Assembly: GCA_965153355.1 (NCBI GenBank)
Contig: OZ231126.1
Coordinates: 88,102,001 to 88,166,000, forward strand
Reading direction: 5' to 3'
Length of the DNA: 64,000 nt
From: Flaccisagitta enflata
Taxonomy: Eukaryota; Chaetognatha; Sagittoidea; Aphragmophora
In this document: positions 53,861-64,000 of the stretch, piece by piece
Layout of the letters: each line of letters begins with the position of its first letter
Numbering within the stretch: the first letter of the stretch is position 1
Program-made: the position numbers and the translations under genes
Notes under the pieces: model-generated
What the model was told of the DNA's origin: nothing
Database searches by the model: none
Seen by the model: only the letters and a program-made list of their open reading frames with translations

Positions 53861-54321
53861 TTAATTCAGCACAGGTCAATATTATTTTTCTGTTCCCCCT
53901 TTTCTCAGGCCTCAAATCAGCACACTCGGACCTTGAATCAGCCCTCTCAAGCCTTAACCCCGCCCTCTCTGGCCTCAAATCAGCTCTCTCTGGCCTCGAA
54001 TCAGCCCTCTGGCCTCAAATCAGCCCCCACAGGCCTATGATCTGGCCTTTCAGGCTTCAATTCAGCCCTCTCAGGCCCCAAAACAGCCCTACCAGACCTC
54101 AAATCAGCCCTCTCACACCTCAATTCAGCCCTCTCAGGCCGCCAATAGGCCCTTACAGACTTTAAACCAGCCCTTTCAAACCTCAAATCGGCTCCCCTAG
54201 GCCTCAAATCGGCCCTCTCAGCTCTTCAAATTAACCCTCTAGTCATTCAAATTAACCCTCTAGGGCCTCGAATCATTAGGCCTTGTCCTTCTAATTAACC
54301 CTCTAGGACCTCGAATCAGAG

Positions 54322-54407
54322 GGCTTTTCACACGAGACCCTTAAGGGTCCCTTAAGGGTTACTGAAGGGTCACTTAAGGGACCCTTAAGGGTCTCGTGTG
54401 AAAAGCC
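54322..54407. repeat. 86-bp near-perfect hairpin
   Basis: Begins GGCTTTTCACACGAGACCC and ends with its complement. The arms are about 35 bp, and the inner part consists of repeated 'cccttaaggg' words, themselves self-complementary. It looks like a very small inverted-repeat element inside the minisatellite. A degraded copy lies at about 62,797-62,875. Confidence 0.9.
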
Positions 54408-54762
54408 TTGAATTAGTCACTTAAGGGACCCTTAAGGGCCTTGAATTAGTCATATTAGACCTTACATCAGCCCTCCCATGACTCAAATCAGCCCTCTCAA
54501 ACCTTGAATTAGCCCACCCTAGCCTCCAATCTGCCCTCTTAGGCCTCAGAACAGTCCTCTGTCCTCAGGCTTTGAAAAGGCCCTTTCAGGCCTCAAATCA
54601 GCTAAGTCTTAGCCATAATTACCCACCAGGCTCACTAGACTAAAGCATATGGCCTTGCAGTCAGAGGGGTCTGAGGTCACATCAAAATTTCTAGACGCCT
54701 CAGTTTCAATAACCACAAAGCCATGTGTGGAATCAAAGGTCATCAGCAATGGATTGTTTTTT

Positions 54763-54830
54763 AGGGCAGCAGCCCCGCAGGGGGATGTTTGTTCCTCCAT
54801 TTGTTCATTAGTTCCACCCCCTTCTGGTCA
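54763..54830 (-). mobile_element. Dispersed element, key version 6, tail
   Basis: Plus-strand 'ttagggcagcagccccgcag' corresponds to the minus-strand end CTGCTGCCCTAAAA, followed by the usual 'gttcctccatttgttcatta' stretch and a minisatellite body. Confidence 0.65.
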
Positions 54831-55311
54831 GGCCTTTCAAGCGCAAAACAGGCCTCTAAAGCTACAAATCAGGCCTCTTAGGCCTCAGATAAGGCCTCTC
54901 AGGGCTCAAATTGGGCCTCCCTGGCCTCAAGTCAGGCCTCAAAACAGGCCTCTTGGACCAAATCAGGCTTCTCTAAGTCTCAAATCAGGCTTCTCTAAGT
55001 CTCAAATCAGCCATTTCAGCTTCAACTCAGCCCTCTCAAGCTTAGAATCAGTCCTTCCACTCCTCAAAGTCCTCTCAAGCCTCAAATCCGCTTTCTCTTG
55101 GTTGGAATTGGCTTTCTAAGGCCTAATTTTGACCTTCAATCAGTCCCCAATCAGTCCCCTCAGACCACATATCAGGCCCATCAGGCCTCAATTCAACTCT
55201 CACAGCCTTTTGAATCAGCAGTTTGAGTGCGTCACTACAAAGGGCTCATAGGCTTAAGGTCACTATCTCCTTTGCAGTCTGTCTTTCTGCCTGTCTTTCT
55301 TTCTGTCTGTC

Positions 55312-55315
<4 letters not shown>

Positions 55316-55387
<72 letters not shown>
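55316..55387. repeat. (CT)n microsatellite
   Basis: About 35 units. No GA tract is present at the corresponding place in the palindrome's right arm. Confidence 0.97.
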
Positions 55388-55389
<2 letters not shown>

Positions 55390-55536
55390 CACTGCCCCAA
55401 ATCCCACCACCATGAAAAATAAATACCTGTCACCCCCCAATCACCCTCTCATCACCACCAATTCACCTACACACTGCCCCAAATCCCACCACCACGAAAA
55501 ATGAAGACCTGTGACTTTAATCACCCTGTCACCCTG

Positions 55537-55640
<104 letters not shown>

Positions 55641-55722
55641 ATTCATTTTTTAACCTGCTCAACTTGATACTAAATGCAACTGTTGCACAAATATACCAAC
55701 TATTTTGCAATCAGGATGGTGC

Positions 55723-56142
55723 CAGCATGCCAAGTAGTTTCAGAATTAATCACACGGTGGGTTCTATGCTTGCCTATGGACTTGTGGACGCATTTGATAA
55801 CTCGGTATGGCTCAATTCTTTTAAGGAAAAAAAAGTGCCAGAAAGTGATCGACCACTTTCTTTCACTTGAGCTTACAAAAGGGCCATGAAATACATCCAA
55901 AGTGTTATATAGGGCTCTAATTGTTAAAATACATGTAATTACGAGTCAATCCATGTGCGTTAACAGATTTTCGACCATTTTAGCCGTTTTCGATTGACTA
56001 CCCTACTTTAAGGCCAAAACAAAAACGGAAGATGAAGGAATTTTGAAAAAAGGAAAACGGTCATCTTCATGATTTCTTTCACTCCGTATTGGGTAAGCGG
56101 GATGAGAAGAAAATCAAATTTTTTGCTATGCGAAGCCCCCAA
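55723..56142 (+). repeat. 420-bp direct duplication, copy 1
   Basis: Near-identical to 56,899-57,318, offset 1,176 bp. It carries the same 47-codon open frame as exon b below, but the acceptor sequence in front is replaced (ggatggtgccag). Both copies are mirrored in the degraded right arm, so the duplication pre-dates the palindrome. Confidence 0.9.
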
Positions 56143-56382
56143 TTCCGGCCGGTAAATCATTTCCTCAGTTTTGTAATTGGCCCCGGGAAAGGAAAACGTG
56201 TCTGGCATCATCGAGTGCCATCTGTTTTGAAACAAGGGAAGCAACATACAGTTGAGCTTCACTAGAGCGCATTTCAAGGGACTGGGCGAACTTATTCTTT
56301 TAGTAAAGTTGCCAATTTCAAAGAAAGAAAAGAATGCAAATTTTTTTCACGGGAAAGCAAGTTGGATGCCTTATACTTATAG

Positions 56383-56511
56383 GCGGGTGTGCCTTCATCG
56401 TGGGTGGGCACTAGCCGTACTCACCGTATTTGTAAACCTCAGTCAAGATGAGCACATGATCACCGGGCCAACTGACCATATTATTAATACTGATGGAATA
56501 AACATGAGATG
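56383..56511 (+). CDS. Putative exon a of an unrecognised protein
   Basis: Open from a possible acceptor (cttatacttatag) at 56,382 to a strong donor, atgagatg|gtaagt, at 56,511/56,512. It encodes RVCLHRGWALAVLTVFV then NLSQDEHMITGPTDHII. The first part is hydrophobic and could be membrane-associated. The frame continues without a stop into the open frame starting at 56,902 when the 390-bp intron is removed. I do not recognise the family. The 5' boundary is uncertain because the frame stays open upstream to about 56,252. The evidence is the matching splice phases. Confidence 0.42.
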
Positions 56512-56552
56512 GTAAGTTGTACATATTAGATATAAAAACCTAATAAGTTATA

Positions 56553-56757
56553 AATCACGTGCGGGTGGGCATGGTCAGTCAGTCAGTCAGTCAGTCAGTC
56601 AGCCAAATCGGATATTCAGGCAGAAGCAGTTATGCTAAAACAGCCAATAAAGTATGTAAACGCCGACTAAGCAAAAGGTTACTAACGATTGGACGAACAG
56701 ACAGACGGACCAACCGACATGGCGATTCGAAGATCGGCGTATCACGCGACTGATGAA
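56553..56757 (+). mobile_element. Dispersed element, decayed, within the putative intron
   Basis: Key-like 'atcacgtgcgggtgggcatg', a run of 'gtca' units, a 'gacagacggaccaaccgaca' tract and a tail remnant 'gtatcacgcgact'. The AACAAGG head is lost. Confidence 0.65.
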
Positions 56758-56898
56758 ATAAAGGGAAAAAGAAATTGAGAAAAAGGAAGATGGAAGGACA
56801 ATTTTTTCACCGTGTCACTACTGATTAGGATAATTCCCTACATCACGTTTCAGGTTGTCGCGTCAGTTCTCCTACGCCTCACTTTCCTGCACTAATTT

Positions 56899-57318
56899 CA
56901 GCATGCCAACTAGTTTCAGAATTAATCACCCGGTGGGTTCTATGCTTGCCTATGGACTTGTGGACGCATTTGATAACTCGGTATGGCTCAATTCTTTTAA
57001 GGAAAAAAAAGTGCCAGAAAGTGATCGACCACTTTCTTTCACTTGAGCTTACAAAAGGGCCATGAAATACATCCAAAGTGTTATATAGGGCTCTAATTGT
57101 TAAAATACATGTAATTACGAGTCAATCCATGTGCGTTAACAGATTTTCGACCATTTTAGCCGTTTTCGATTGACTACCCTACTTTAAGGCCAAAACAAAA
57201 ACGGAAGATGAAGGAATTTTGAAAAAAGGAAAACGGTCATCTTCATGATTTCTTTCACTCCGTATTGGGTAAGCGGGATGAGAAGAAAATCAAATTTTTT
57301 GCTATGCGAAGCCCCCAA
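56899..57318 (+). repeat. 420-bp direct duplication, copy 2
   Basis: See copy 1. This copy is preceded by a well-formed acceptor (ctttcctgcactaatttcag), so it is the likelier original exon context. Confidence 0.9.
56902..57046 (+). CDS. Putative exon b of an unrecognised protein (terminal)
   Basis: Begins directly after a good pyrimidine tract and acceptor (tttcctgcactaatttcag) and runs to TGA at 57,044-57,046. The peptide is MPTSFRINHPVGSMLAYGLV then DAFDNSVWLNSF, with an acidic/basic tail. Its first base completes the codon left by exon a (tg|c). The duplicate at 55,727-55,870 keeps the same frame with two substitutions (MPSSFRINHTVGSM). I do not recognise the family. An alternative is a chance open frame in a duplicated non-coding segment. 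Confidence 0.42.
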
Positions 57319-57344
57319 ATAGGTCATCGACCCCTTCATGGCCG

Positions 57345-57421
57345 CTGCCAAAAAAGAAGCCAGACCGACAGGCCAACAAACCGACCGACGGACCGACAAA
57401 GTGGGGTAGCACGCGTCTAAA
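57345..57421 (+). mobile_element. Composite dispersed-element tails
   Basis: A version-6-like tail (ggccgctgccaaaaaag) followed directly by a GACCGACGGACC tract and a version-1-like tail (gtagcacgcgtctaaaaa). Confidence 0.6.
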
Positions 57422-57835
57422 AACCTGCAATAAAGATTGGCGATGATTAATTAGAAATTTTTAATCGATTTGTCCGATACATCTTACTTCATTGTATCCT
57501 TCTCCCCATAAAATTTAACACTGCTGGCTGGTTTAATGGCTTTACAGCCTCCCTGTCTACAAATCCAGGTTTAACAGATGTTCACATTCCAACATTTATG
57601 TGTAAAAAGTCATGACAAGTGAAACTATACGATATACAACAGGAGCGCACAAACCAATAATATTTTCTTTTCACAACACATAAAAATTATCCGACAATTA
57701 GTTTCATTCACGAAAAAAGAAGGAAAATCTACCATTTCACCTAGCTCCGTTAGATTTTTGTTTTCAAACGATAATGTTGCGCGCGTCTCTCATAAAATGA
57801 GGGGGAAAAAGATGAGGAAATCACTGCAAAATAAA

Positions 57836-58169
57836 CTACCGATCATCCCGTCGAACCATCACTCCACGTAAACGGTCAATCGCTTTATATAGAGTATCAA
57901 TTTCAATCTCGATCTCTGGGTATATTTGTGTGCTTTTTCCATTCTTGATTAAAAATCTTCTTATGAAGTCCGAGGGACTGACAAGCCTTTCTCTTTGTTG
58001 CAGGCAGCTTTCAAAAGAGCTAACATTAATCATATGAAAAAGAGTGCCATTCACAAGCGTGTCCTTTAGAATGTGGTCCGACTGAACTTTCATAATCTTT
58101 TCTGCGAATGATGAAATATCAATATCTGGACATTGCATATTGATTCTAGGGCTCTTCAACAGCCTGTAC
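57836..58169 (-). CDS. Putative terminal exon of an unrecognised protein
   Basis: Minus-strand frame open from a plausible acceptor (ctttatttcatttag|gtacag) at 58,170 to TAG at 57,836. It encodes a peptide of about 110 residues with ordinary composition: SPRINMQCPDIDISSFAEKI, HILKDTLVNGTLFHM, SPSDFIRRFLIKNGKSTQ, IEIDTLYKAIDRLRGVM. It has amphipathic helical stretches, no signal peptide and no motif I can name. The collinear right-arm segment (about 60,050-60,400) does not keep the frame. It may be the 3' exon of the same minus-strand gene as 58,600-58,944, but no donor linking them was identified. Confidence 0.4.
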
Positions 58170-58599
58170 CTAAATGAAATAAAGCAATAATAATGATAGT
58201 ATTCCCCGACCAGTACATGTTGTAGTGCTGTATATGTGCTTTTTATGCAATCATGTGCTTTGTATTCAATTTTTACCTTTTCTAATTCTCTAAAGAAATG
58301 ACTACTTTTCTTGCGGTTTCTAGGCGAATGGAAATGTCAGTTGTTCTTATTCAATATAACAATCAATTTTTACTTTTTTCATATCTTATCTTTTCCTTTT
58401 CTAGTTTTCAAAGAAAATTACTTTCTATCAAGTTTCTTGAAAACAACTTATTTTTTGTTATCGGTTTCATGTATCTAATCTCTGCTGTCAGTGTCAGTTA
58501 AAGAGGAGGACGATGGTGATAAGGAAGGAGGGGCAGAAGATGGCGGAGCAGCAGAAGCGTCCGATGCAATGTAGATTCGGTGGAAGTATCAGATGATGC

Positions 58600-58944
58600 T
58601 CAGGAGAGTGGACCATCATCTGAGGCTTGTGAGCAAGAGGCGGAGGTGGAATGGGAGGAGACGGTGGAGGAAGGGCAAGAAGAAGAAGAAGAAACAGAGG
58701 GAGACGCCATCTTGGCTTTTTCTCTCAGATCCTCAACAGCGGCCGCCATTTCGGCGTCGTTTTCTGGCAAAGCAAAATCGAGCAAAGCAAAATCGATGTG
58801 AGGACAATCCAACAGGACGCCATTTTTATACAAATTTTGACAGAAAAGCTTCTTCAACGACGCCGTTTTGATGATATCGAAGCCGACGGCACCGCCAAAT
58901 GTGGATGCGCGCCAATGCTTGGGGCTGTTAATCGGATTAGACAT
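58600..58944 (-). CDS. Putative protein, 114 aa, unknown family
   Basis: Minus-strand frame from ATG at 58,942-58,944 to TGA at 58,600-58,602. An acceptor-like pyrimidine tract (cttctacataacag) lies just upstream, so it may be an exon rather than a whole gene. The first 70 residues have normal composition: MSNPINSPKHWRASTFGGAV, FDIIKTASLKKLFCQNLYK, then the near-repeat HIDFALLDFALPENDAE. They are followed by a predicted helix (AAAVEDLREKAKM) and a Ser-rich tail. Downstream, Ser-rich coding-like sequence continues past the stop in another frame to about 58,500, so the tail may be broken. The inverted segment at 59,516-59,650 encodes a similar N-terminus with in-frame length changes. Confidence 0.45.
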   Translation of the reverse strand: MSNPINSPKHWRASTFGGAVGFDIIKTASLKKLFCQNLYKNGVLLDCPHIDFALLDFALPENDAEMAAAVEDLREKAKMASPSVSSSSSCPSSTVSSHSTSASCSQASDDGPLS

Positions 58945-58959
58945 CAAACCTGTTATGTA

Positions 58960-59072
58960 GAAGAAGAAGAGGAAGAATAAAGAAGAAGAAGACGAAGAAA
59001 AAAGAAGTAGAAGAAGAAGAAGAAGAAGAAAAAGAAAAAGAAAAAGAAAAAGAAGAAGAAAGAAGAAGAATT
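58960..59072. repeat. (AAG)n-rich tract
   Basis: Imperfect GAA/AAG units. It reads as a polypyrimidine stretch on the minus strand, just upstream of the putative exon. Confidence 0.9.
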
Positions 59073-59221
59073 GCATTAGGTAAAATCTGAAGATACGATT
59101 CTGTGATAAACTGAGGGCGTGTTTCTAGTGACGACAACAATCAAGATTATTGCGTTAATCGCGTTTACAGAGTGAACATATATTTTAAAATCTCAACTGT
59201 CCCACAAAGGAGTACACTAAG

Positions 59222-59236
59222 TATCACTAAGTGATA
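59222..59236. other. Axis of the second palindrome
   Basis: The near-palindromic core tatcactaagtgata is centred at 59,229. The midpoint calculated from the nearest clear anchor pair (58,944 and 59,516) is 59,230. About 150 bp on each side pair poorly. Confidence 0.7.
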
Positions 59237-62200
59237 GAGCGGGCGCGAACGAGCGCGTGAACAGAGCAAGTATGCCAAGCGAGCAATGCACTGTGGACCA
59301 AGAGAACGAAGAAAAGGAACATAGCCAACAACCAAAAGGCCCGGTAAAACCATGGTTATCCATGACGACAGGGGCTTCAATCTCATTTGACACAAAAAAA
59401 AAATCTTTCTTTCTTTCTTTCTTTCTTTTAATATTTCTTCTTCTTTATTTCTGCTCTTTTTCTTAGATGTACATTCTTCTTGATAATATAATATTCTTCT
59501 ACATAACGGAGACTGATGTCGAATCCGATTAACAACTTACACTGGCGCGCATCTGGCGGTATCGGCGCCGTCTTCATCAAAGCGGCGTCATTGAAAACTT
59601 TCTGTCAAATTTGTAAAAATGGCGTCGCTGGTGTCATCATTTGCTGCTGAACGACGCCAGTGGCGCCGATAGTGCGGAAAAGCGGCGTCTCCTCTGACGA
59701 TGGCGCTGTTCTTGCGCTCTCCCGCCGTCTCCTCACTCGCGCTCTGAAATGAGATGTCCGCTCTCTGACGTCTCTGTTCGCTTCCGTCTACGTCGGTTTG
59801 CTTCACTGCTCGTCTTCTGCCCTCGCTACATATCACCATCGTCATATAACAACGTTTACTATTTGAAGTGGTATGAGCCGGCGGCAAAAAATAGTTGTTT
59901 CAAGAAACTTGATTTTCTTTGAAAACAGAAGAAAAAGATAAGATATGAAGAAATGAAGTGATTGTTATATTGAATAAGGCAACTGACATTTCCATTAATA
60001 TTTTAACAGAAAAAACAGTGGACAACAGAAGTGAAAGGTAGAGTGATACAAACATGTTACATAAGCTGCATATACAACACTTACAGCCTGCTGTCAAGAA
60101 TATATCATTATTATTAGCATTTCATTTGGAAATTGATGAAAGAACAGGAATCAATAATCAGATGATATTTCATCGTGCCAGCGATATGGTCGGACCGCAT
60201 TCTAAGGTTGCGGCTGTAGTGTGCTCTTTCGTATGATTATGTTAGCTCTTTGGCGCGCAACTGAAAAGCGATCTCGGTTCATGGGCGCAATCAGGGGAAA
60301 ACACACCAGCGCCGAAGTCGGGTGAAATTGATATACGTAAACGATTGACTGCATGGGTGATATTACGCGTGATTTCTCATCTTTCCTCATTTATGAACGC
60401 GCGCAACGATATCGTTGAAAGCAAAATCTAGCGAGGCAAATGAAATGTGGGTACAACGCACTCGTGAATGGATAATTTTATGTGATGAAAATATTATTGA
60501 ACGTGCGCTCTGTTGTATCGTATGGTTTCTGCTGTCGCAACACACATAAGCGTTGGGATGAACGACTCGACCTGGACAGGAGACTGTAAAAACCACCAAA
60601 CCAGCCAGCGTGTTATTACATGGGAAGAAGATACGGTAGTATGTATGGACAAGGCTCGTTAAACTGCAATTAATCATCGCCAATCTTATTGCGGATTTTC
60701 AGCGATGCTACCGCTGTCGATCGTCGATGTTATTCGTCTGGCTCTTTGGCAGCGTGCTGAAGAATCGATGTTGTTTGAAATTTAGCGCCAGCAAATTGTT
60801 GCTCTCATCCGCTTATCTGGTGAAAAATGAAGATGACCGTTTTTCACCAGAATTAATAATCTTCGTTGTTTATTTTAAGATGATCAATCGAAAACGGCAA
60901 AATGATGAAATGTTAAGCGTAATTGACGTGGTGTATTAACGGTAAACCTATATAACTGCTGGATATGTTACCTAGCTCAGTGAAGAAAGTGTCCTTCTGT
61001 ACTTTCTTAAAGGTATGCCGAGATTATCAAATAGATCTAAATCATAGATAGCATAAATTGCAGTGATTAATTCTGAGCAGTTAATGCTGGGTGGGATGGA
61101 AGAGTGATGTGTTATTGCAGTGATGTAGATATCTGTCATCAGTGTTGCGATGGCGTGTCCTTCCATCTTCATATCGATTTCTTTCAGCATTTCATCGATC
61201 AGCGTGTCACCGATCTTGAATGCCGTAATATTGGTCACGTGTCTGTTCGATCAATAGATAGTAACTCTTTAGCAATCAGCGTTCTATCGCTGGTGTATTT
61301 TGCGCAATACTCTGCCTAATATCGTTGTGTTGTGGTGTTGCTGACGATACCGCGCATATTATAACTATTGGTAATATCTAACTATGCAACACCATCTCAT
61401 GTTTATTCCATCGTATTAATGTATGGTCAGTTAGCCGTGATATGTGCTCGTGACGAGGTTCATGAGTCGCGACGTGCCTGCGATGAGCCGCCTAGCATCA
61501 ACAGCCGTGAAGACCGTGCTTTTCTTTGAGTGTAACTGCTATCGTAATCGCAATGCGCTCTGAGTGAAAGCCAACATGTTGCTTCCCTTTCAAACTGAAT
61601 GGCACTAAATGATAACAGACGTTTTCCTTTCACGTATTACCGACTGAAATGATTACCGGCGAGTGAAAATATAACAAAGCGATCTTCTCATCTGCTTGTG
61701 AGTGGCATCATGAAGATGATCGTTTTCACCTTTCAAGAGTCTCATCTTCGTTTTTGTTTTGTACTCATAGTGATCAATAAATGACAAATATTAAATCTGT
61801 GCTGTGGATGTTTCGTGGTATGTATTTTAACAATTAGAGCCTATGCTACTTTGAATGTATTTCATGGCCTAACAACCAGTGAATGAACAGCACTCATAAG
61901 AGACAGGCCATGCAGATTGTCTGGGTCCATGGGCAAGCATAGATTGCCAGATGTTCTGAAACTAGTTGGCATGTACCATCTGATTGCAAATGGATGTATA
62001 TTTTGTGTATAATTCCATTGAGATGAGCAGTCAAAATGAATGAAGAAGAAGAGGGCTAAGGTGGGGTGGTGATGTGAGGGTGATGAAGTATTTCGTATTA
62101 TTTTAAAGCAGTGATGAATTTAAGCGTAACTGGAAATGGTGGTGATGGTGATGAGTGTTTCAATTATTTCATGGTGATTTGAACGAAATATGAAGAATAA

Positions 62201-63440
62201 AAGACAGACGGGTGAAAGACGAGGCGAAAAGTACGAACAATAAATGTTGCTAAGCCTGAATTTTGTGGCGCGCTCAGGCTGCTGATTGGGCTGTGGTGAG
62301 GGCGATGGTAAAATTAGGCAGCAAAGCCAGTTCAACCAAAGAAGCGGTTAACTGAAGGGCTTTGAAGAGTGGGACTGATTGGGTAGTGCCATCTTTGATT
62401 CTGATTAAACTGTTGGTATTTATTTTAGTTGAACAGATCTGAGCACAAAGGCCTGATTCTTAACTGAAGGCACTGTTTCTTAGCGGCCAGAGGGAATAAT
62501 GAACAAGTGGACAAGCATCCCCTGCGAGATATACTAAGCTAATCCATTTGTGACTATGATTACAGTAACTGTGGTGTGCTTTGAGTCTGAAATTTTTGAT
62601 GTGGTGACCTCTGACAAAGTATGGGTCTAATTGAGTGTGATAATAAGACAGCTGATTGGCATAGCCCTTCAAAAGCCTGGTGGAAAAGGATGAATTTGGA
62701 AGACTGGGTAGTGAATAGTGAAGAAGGTGAGTCATGGGGAGGAAGCTGATCTTGACAATTAAGGCCCTTAAAGGAACCTTAAGTGACACAATTCAAGGCT
62801 TTTCACACGAGACCATGGGTCCCTTAGAAGTGACCCTTCAGTAACCTTAAGGGACTGTAAAGGTCTCGTGTGGCCCTCTGATTGGTCTGGGGTTGGTGGG
62901 ACAAGGCTGTAGAAGACCTAAATAATTTGAAAAGGACTGTTGACTGAAGGAGCATTTGGCCTAGAACGTTTGAGGACTGAAGGAGCTGTTGTAAATTTAT
63001 TGAGGCAGTGAGTGTGGGCTGATCTGTAGAGGAGCTGTTTGCCAGGGCCTGAAGGAGCAGATGGCCTGAAGGCCAGATCATAGGCCTGAGACTGTTGAAC
63101 CAGTCTGTGAAAAACGATTTGAGCCGAAAGACCGGAGTTAAAACTGAAGAACGATTCAAAAAGATCACGTGAGCCTGAAAAAGGAACGAAGAATATTGAC
63201 TGTGGCTGAACAGGGGACCAGCTGACTGACCATCGAACAAAGCGGTGTTAGTCGGCGTGCCGCTGGCTAAAATAACGCGCCACGCTGAAAATTGTTCAGA
63301 TCTCTTTCGGGTATTCGATATTTATATGCTTTAATGTCTGCATTAATCAGCTTATTGAATGGCCTGTTTGGATATTAATATCGGTTGTGCATATAATTTT
63401 TTATTTGTAAATTCACTATATGCGGATATTGTGGAAAGCA
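59230..63440 (-). repeat. Second palindrome, right arm (degraded copy)
   Basis: Collinear reverse complement of 53,620-59,229 but about 1.4 kb shorter. Differences are dense throughout. Homopolymers and CT tracts are collapsed or absent, and wide patches change composition, e.g. gaagagccagacg-like words replacing GACCGACGG tracts. Every larger insertion and duplication of the left arm is mirrored and none is private. Suspected artefact: see findings. Reading frames in this segment should not be annotated as genes. Confidence 0.75.
59516..59650 (+). pseudogene. Inverted, shortened counterpart of the 114-aa frame
   Basis: Plus-strand ATG at 59,516 to TGA at 59,648-59,650, 44 codons: MSNPINNLHWRASGGIGAVF then IKAASLKTFCQICKNGV. 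It aligns to the minus-strand frame at 58,600-58,944 with several in-frame codon losses before stopping early. Either a truncated paralogue or a poor-quality reading of the complement strand. Confidence 0.45.
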
Positions 63441-64000
63441 AAATATGCAAATAATATGGTAGTCTGGCATAATTTACTGTCTGGATGCGGCTCATAAACT
63501 GTAGCTTCTGGCGTCGTCAAATATTTTGAAAATGGAGCAGTTCAGAAATTACATGCGATGAAATGCGTGTTTTCAATGTCAACATCCATAAATCAGATGG
63601 TCAGAGCGATATAAGATGCATAGCAAAATCAATTTTGTAAATCACCATGGTGTCAACATGATGGTTGCAAAGTATTAAACAATAAATCAAACCATATGCA
63701 AATATCGTAACAAAACCTTTAGCACTCAAAAAATTTCATCTCACTGGTCCCTCTCTCAAAAGGTGGCGCTTGGTTAATGGCTATCCAGACTCCCAGAATT
63801 CAGCAAAATCCTTTAACTATTGCAAAAAGAACATTGTTAGTTTTAAGAGAATCATGATTTTAACGAAATGTCAAATATCACAGCATAGAAACTTTGTGAA
63901 ACGGGTGTATTCTATATAGAGCAGAGTTTGTAAGCTATTCAAAGATCAGCATATTTATCTACTGCAATATGCAAGGTAGATATAAAACAGTTTTCTAAAA
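63441..64000. other. Unassigned sequence at window end
   Basis: If the palindrome continued, this would pair with the 146-bp satellite (before 53,592), but I cannot see convincing similarity. No gene or repeat recognised. Confidence 0.4.

Larger units (their letters stand above)
53890..55215. repeat. ~20-bp minisatellite (CCTCAAATCAGCCCTCTCAGG type)
   Basis: Dozens of variable units such as 'caggcctcaaatcagccctc', of the same type as inside the version-6 element at 41,220-41,470. Interrupted by the hairpin at 54,322-54,407 and by a version-6 tail near 54,763. Confidence 0.88.

Noticed and set aside
59257-59466. Plus-strand frame near the palindrome axis (MPSEQCTVDQENEEKEHSQQ...)
   Set aside because: It falls in the poorly paired segment right after the axis, where sequence quality is doubtful. 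No splice or homology support.
60972-61238. 88-codon minus-strand frame with bacterial-looking protein composition
   Set aside because: It lies in the degraded right arm; the matching left-arm sequence (around 56,750-57,040) does not encode it, so it is probably a product of poor basecalling.

Overview
This is repeat-dominated nuclear DNA from a eukaryote, most likely an animal. The strongest clue is a pair of spliced exons on the minus strand (25,452-26,293). They read as a DEG/ENaC (degenerin/ASIC) channel, with a G-A-S selectivity-filter motif in TM2 and an in-phase intron. That family is animal or close-relative specific. The species is not identifiable from the sequence. No bacterial operons, rRNA, tRNA or CRISPR arrays were seen. 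Most open frames here are artefacts of (GA)n, (CA)n, (GAAA)n and trinucleotide repeats.

Layout. (1) 1-4,995: AT-rich DNA with microsatellites and three copies of a dispersed element. (2) A large inverted duplication: left arm about 4,996-18,798, right arm about 37,380-49,805, spacer 18,799-37,379. The arms are near identical over long stretches but carry arm-specific insertions. These make natural filled/empty-site pairs: a 1.32-kb non-autonomous LTR retrotransposon with a 5-bp target duplication and a 776-bp TA-target inverted-repeat element (both left arm only), and two members of the dispersed element family (right arm only). (3) The spacer holds many dispersed elements, a TA-target inverted-repeat element (24,280-25,075), the DEG/ENaC exons, and a 4.7-kb Foldback-like transposon whose arms are tandem ~525-bp units (26,430-31,109). 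(4) 49,870-51,770: a 70-bp satellite with a constant half and a variable half. (5) 52,250-53,590: a ~146-bp AT-rich satellite. (6) 53,620-63,440: a second palindrome with its axis at about 59,230. Its left arm has well-formed exons of unknown proteins. Its right arm is collinear but heavily degraded, with all large insertions shared, repeats collapsed and base composition changed. I suspect a fold-back sequencing or assembly artefact; coordinates after about 59,230 should be treated with caution.

Most notable observation: the commonest mobile element here (heads AACAAGG..., tails ...CTAAAA, about 25 copies or fragments) exists in at least six versions. In each, a short 'key' near the head is the reverse complement of the tail of the same copy. 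The key sequence differs between versions but head and tail change together. The bodies range from about 50 bp to 1.6 kb and carry unrelated tandem arrays. Two copies with empty sites both went into A-runs and added exactly two A residues. This resembles the subterminal inverted repeats plus 3' hairpin of non-autonomous Helentron/DINE-like elements, but the co-varying keys and AA target do not match a family I can name with confidence.
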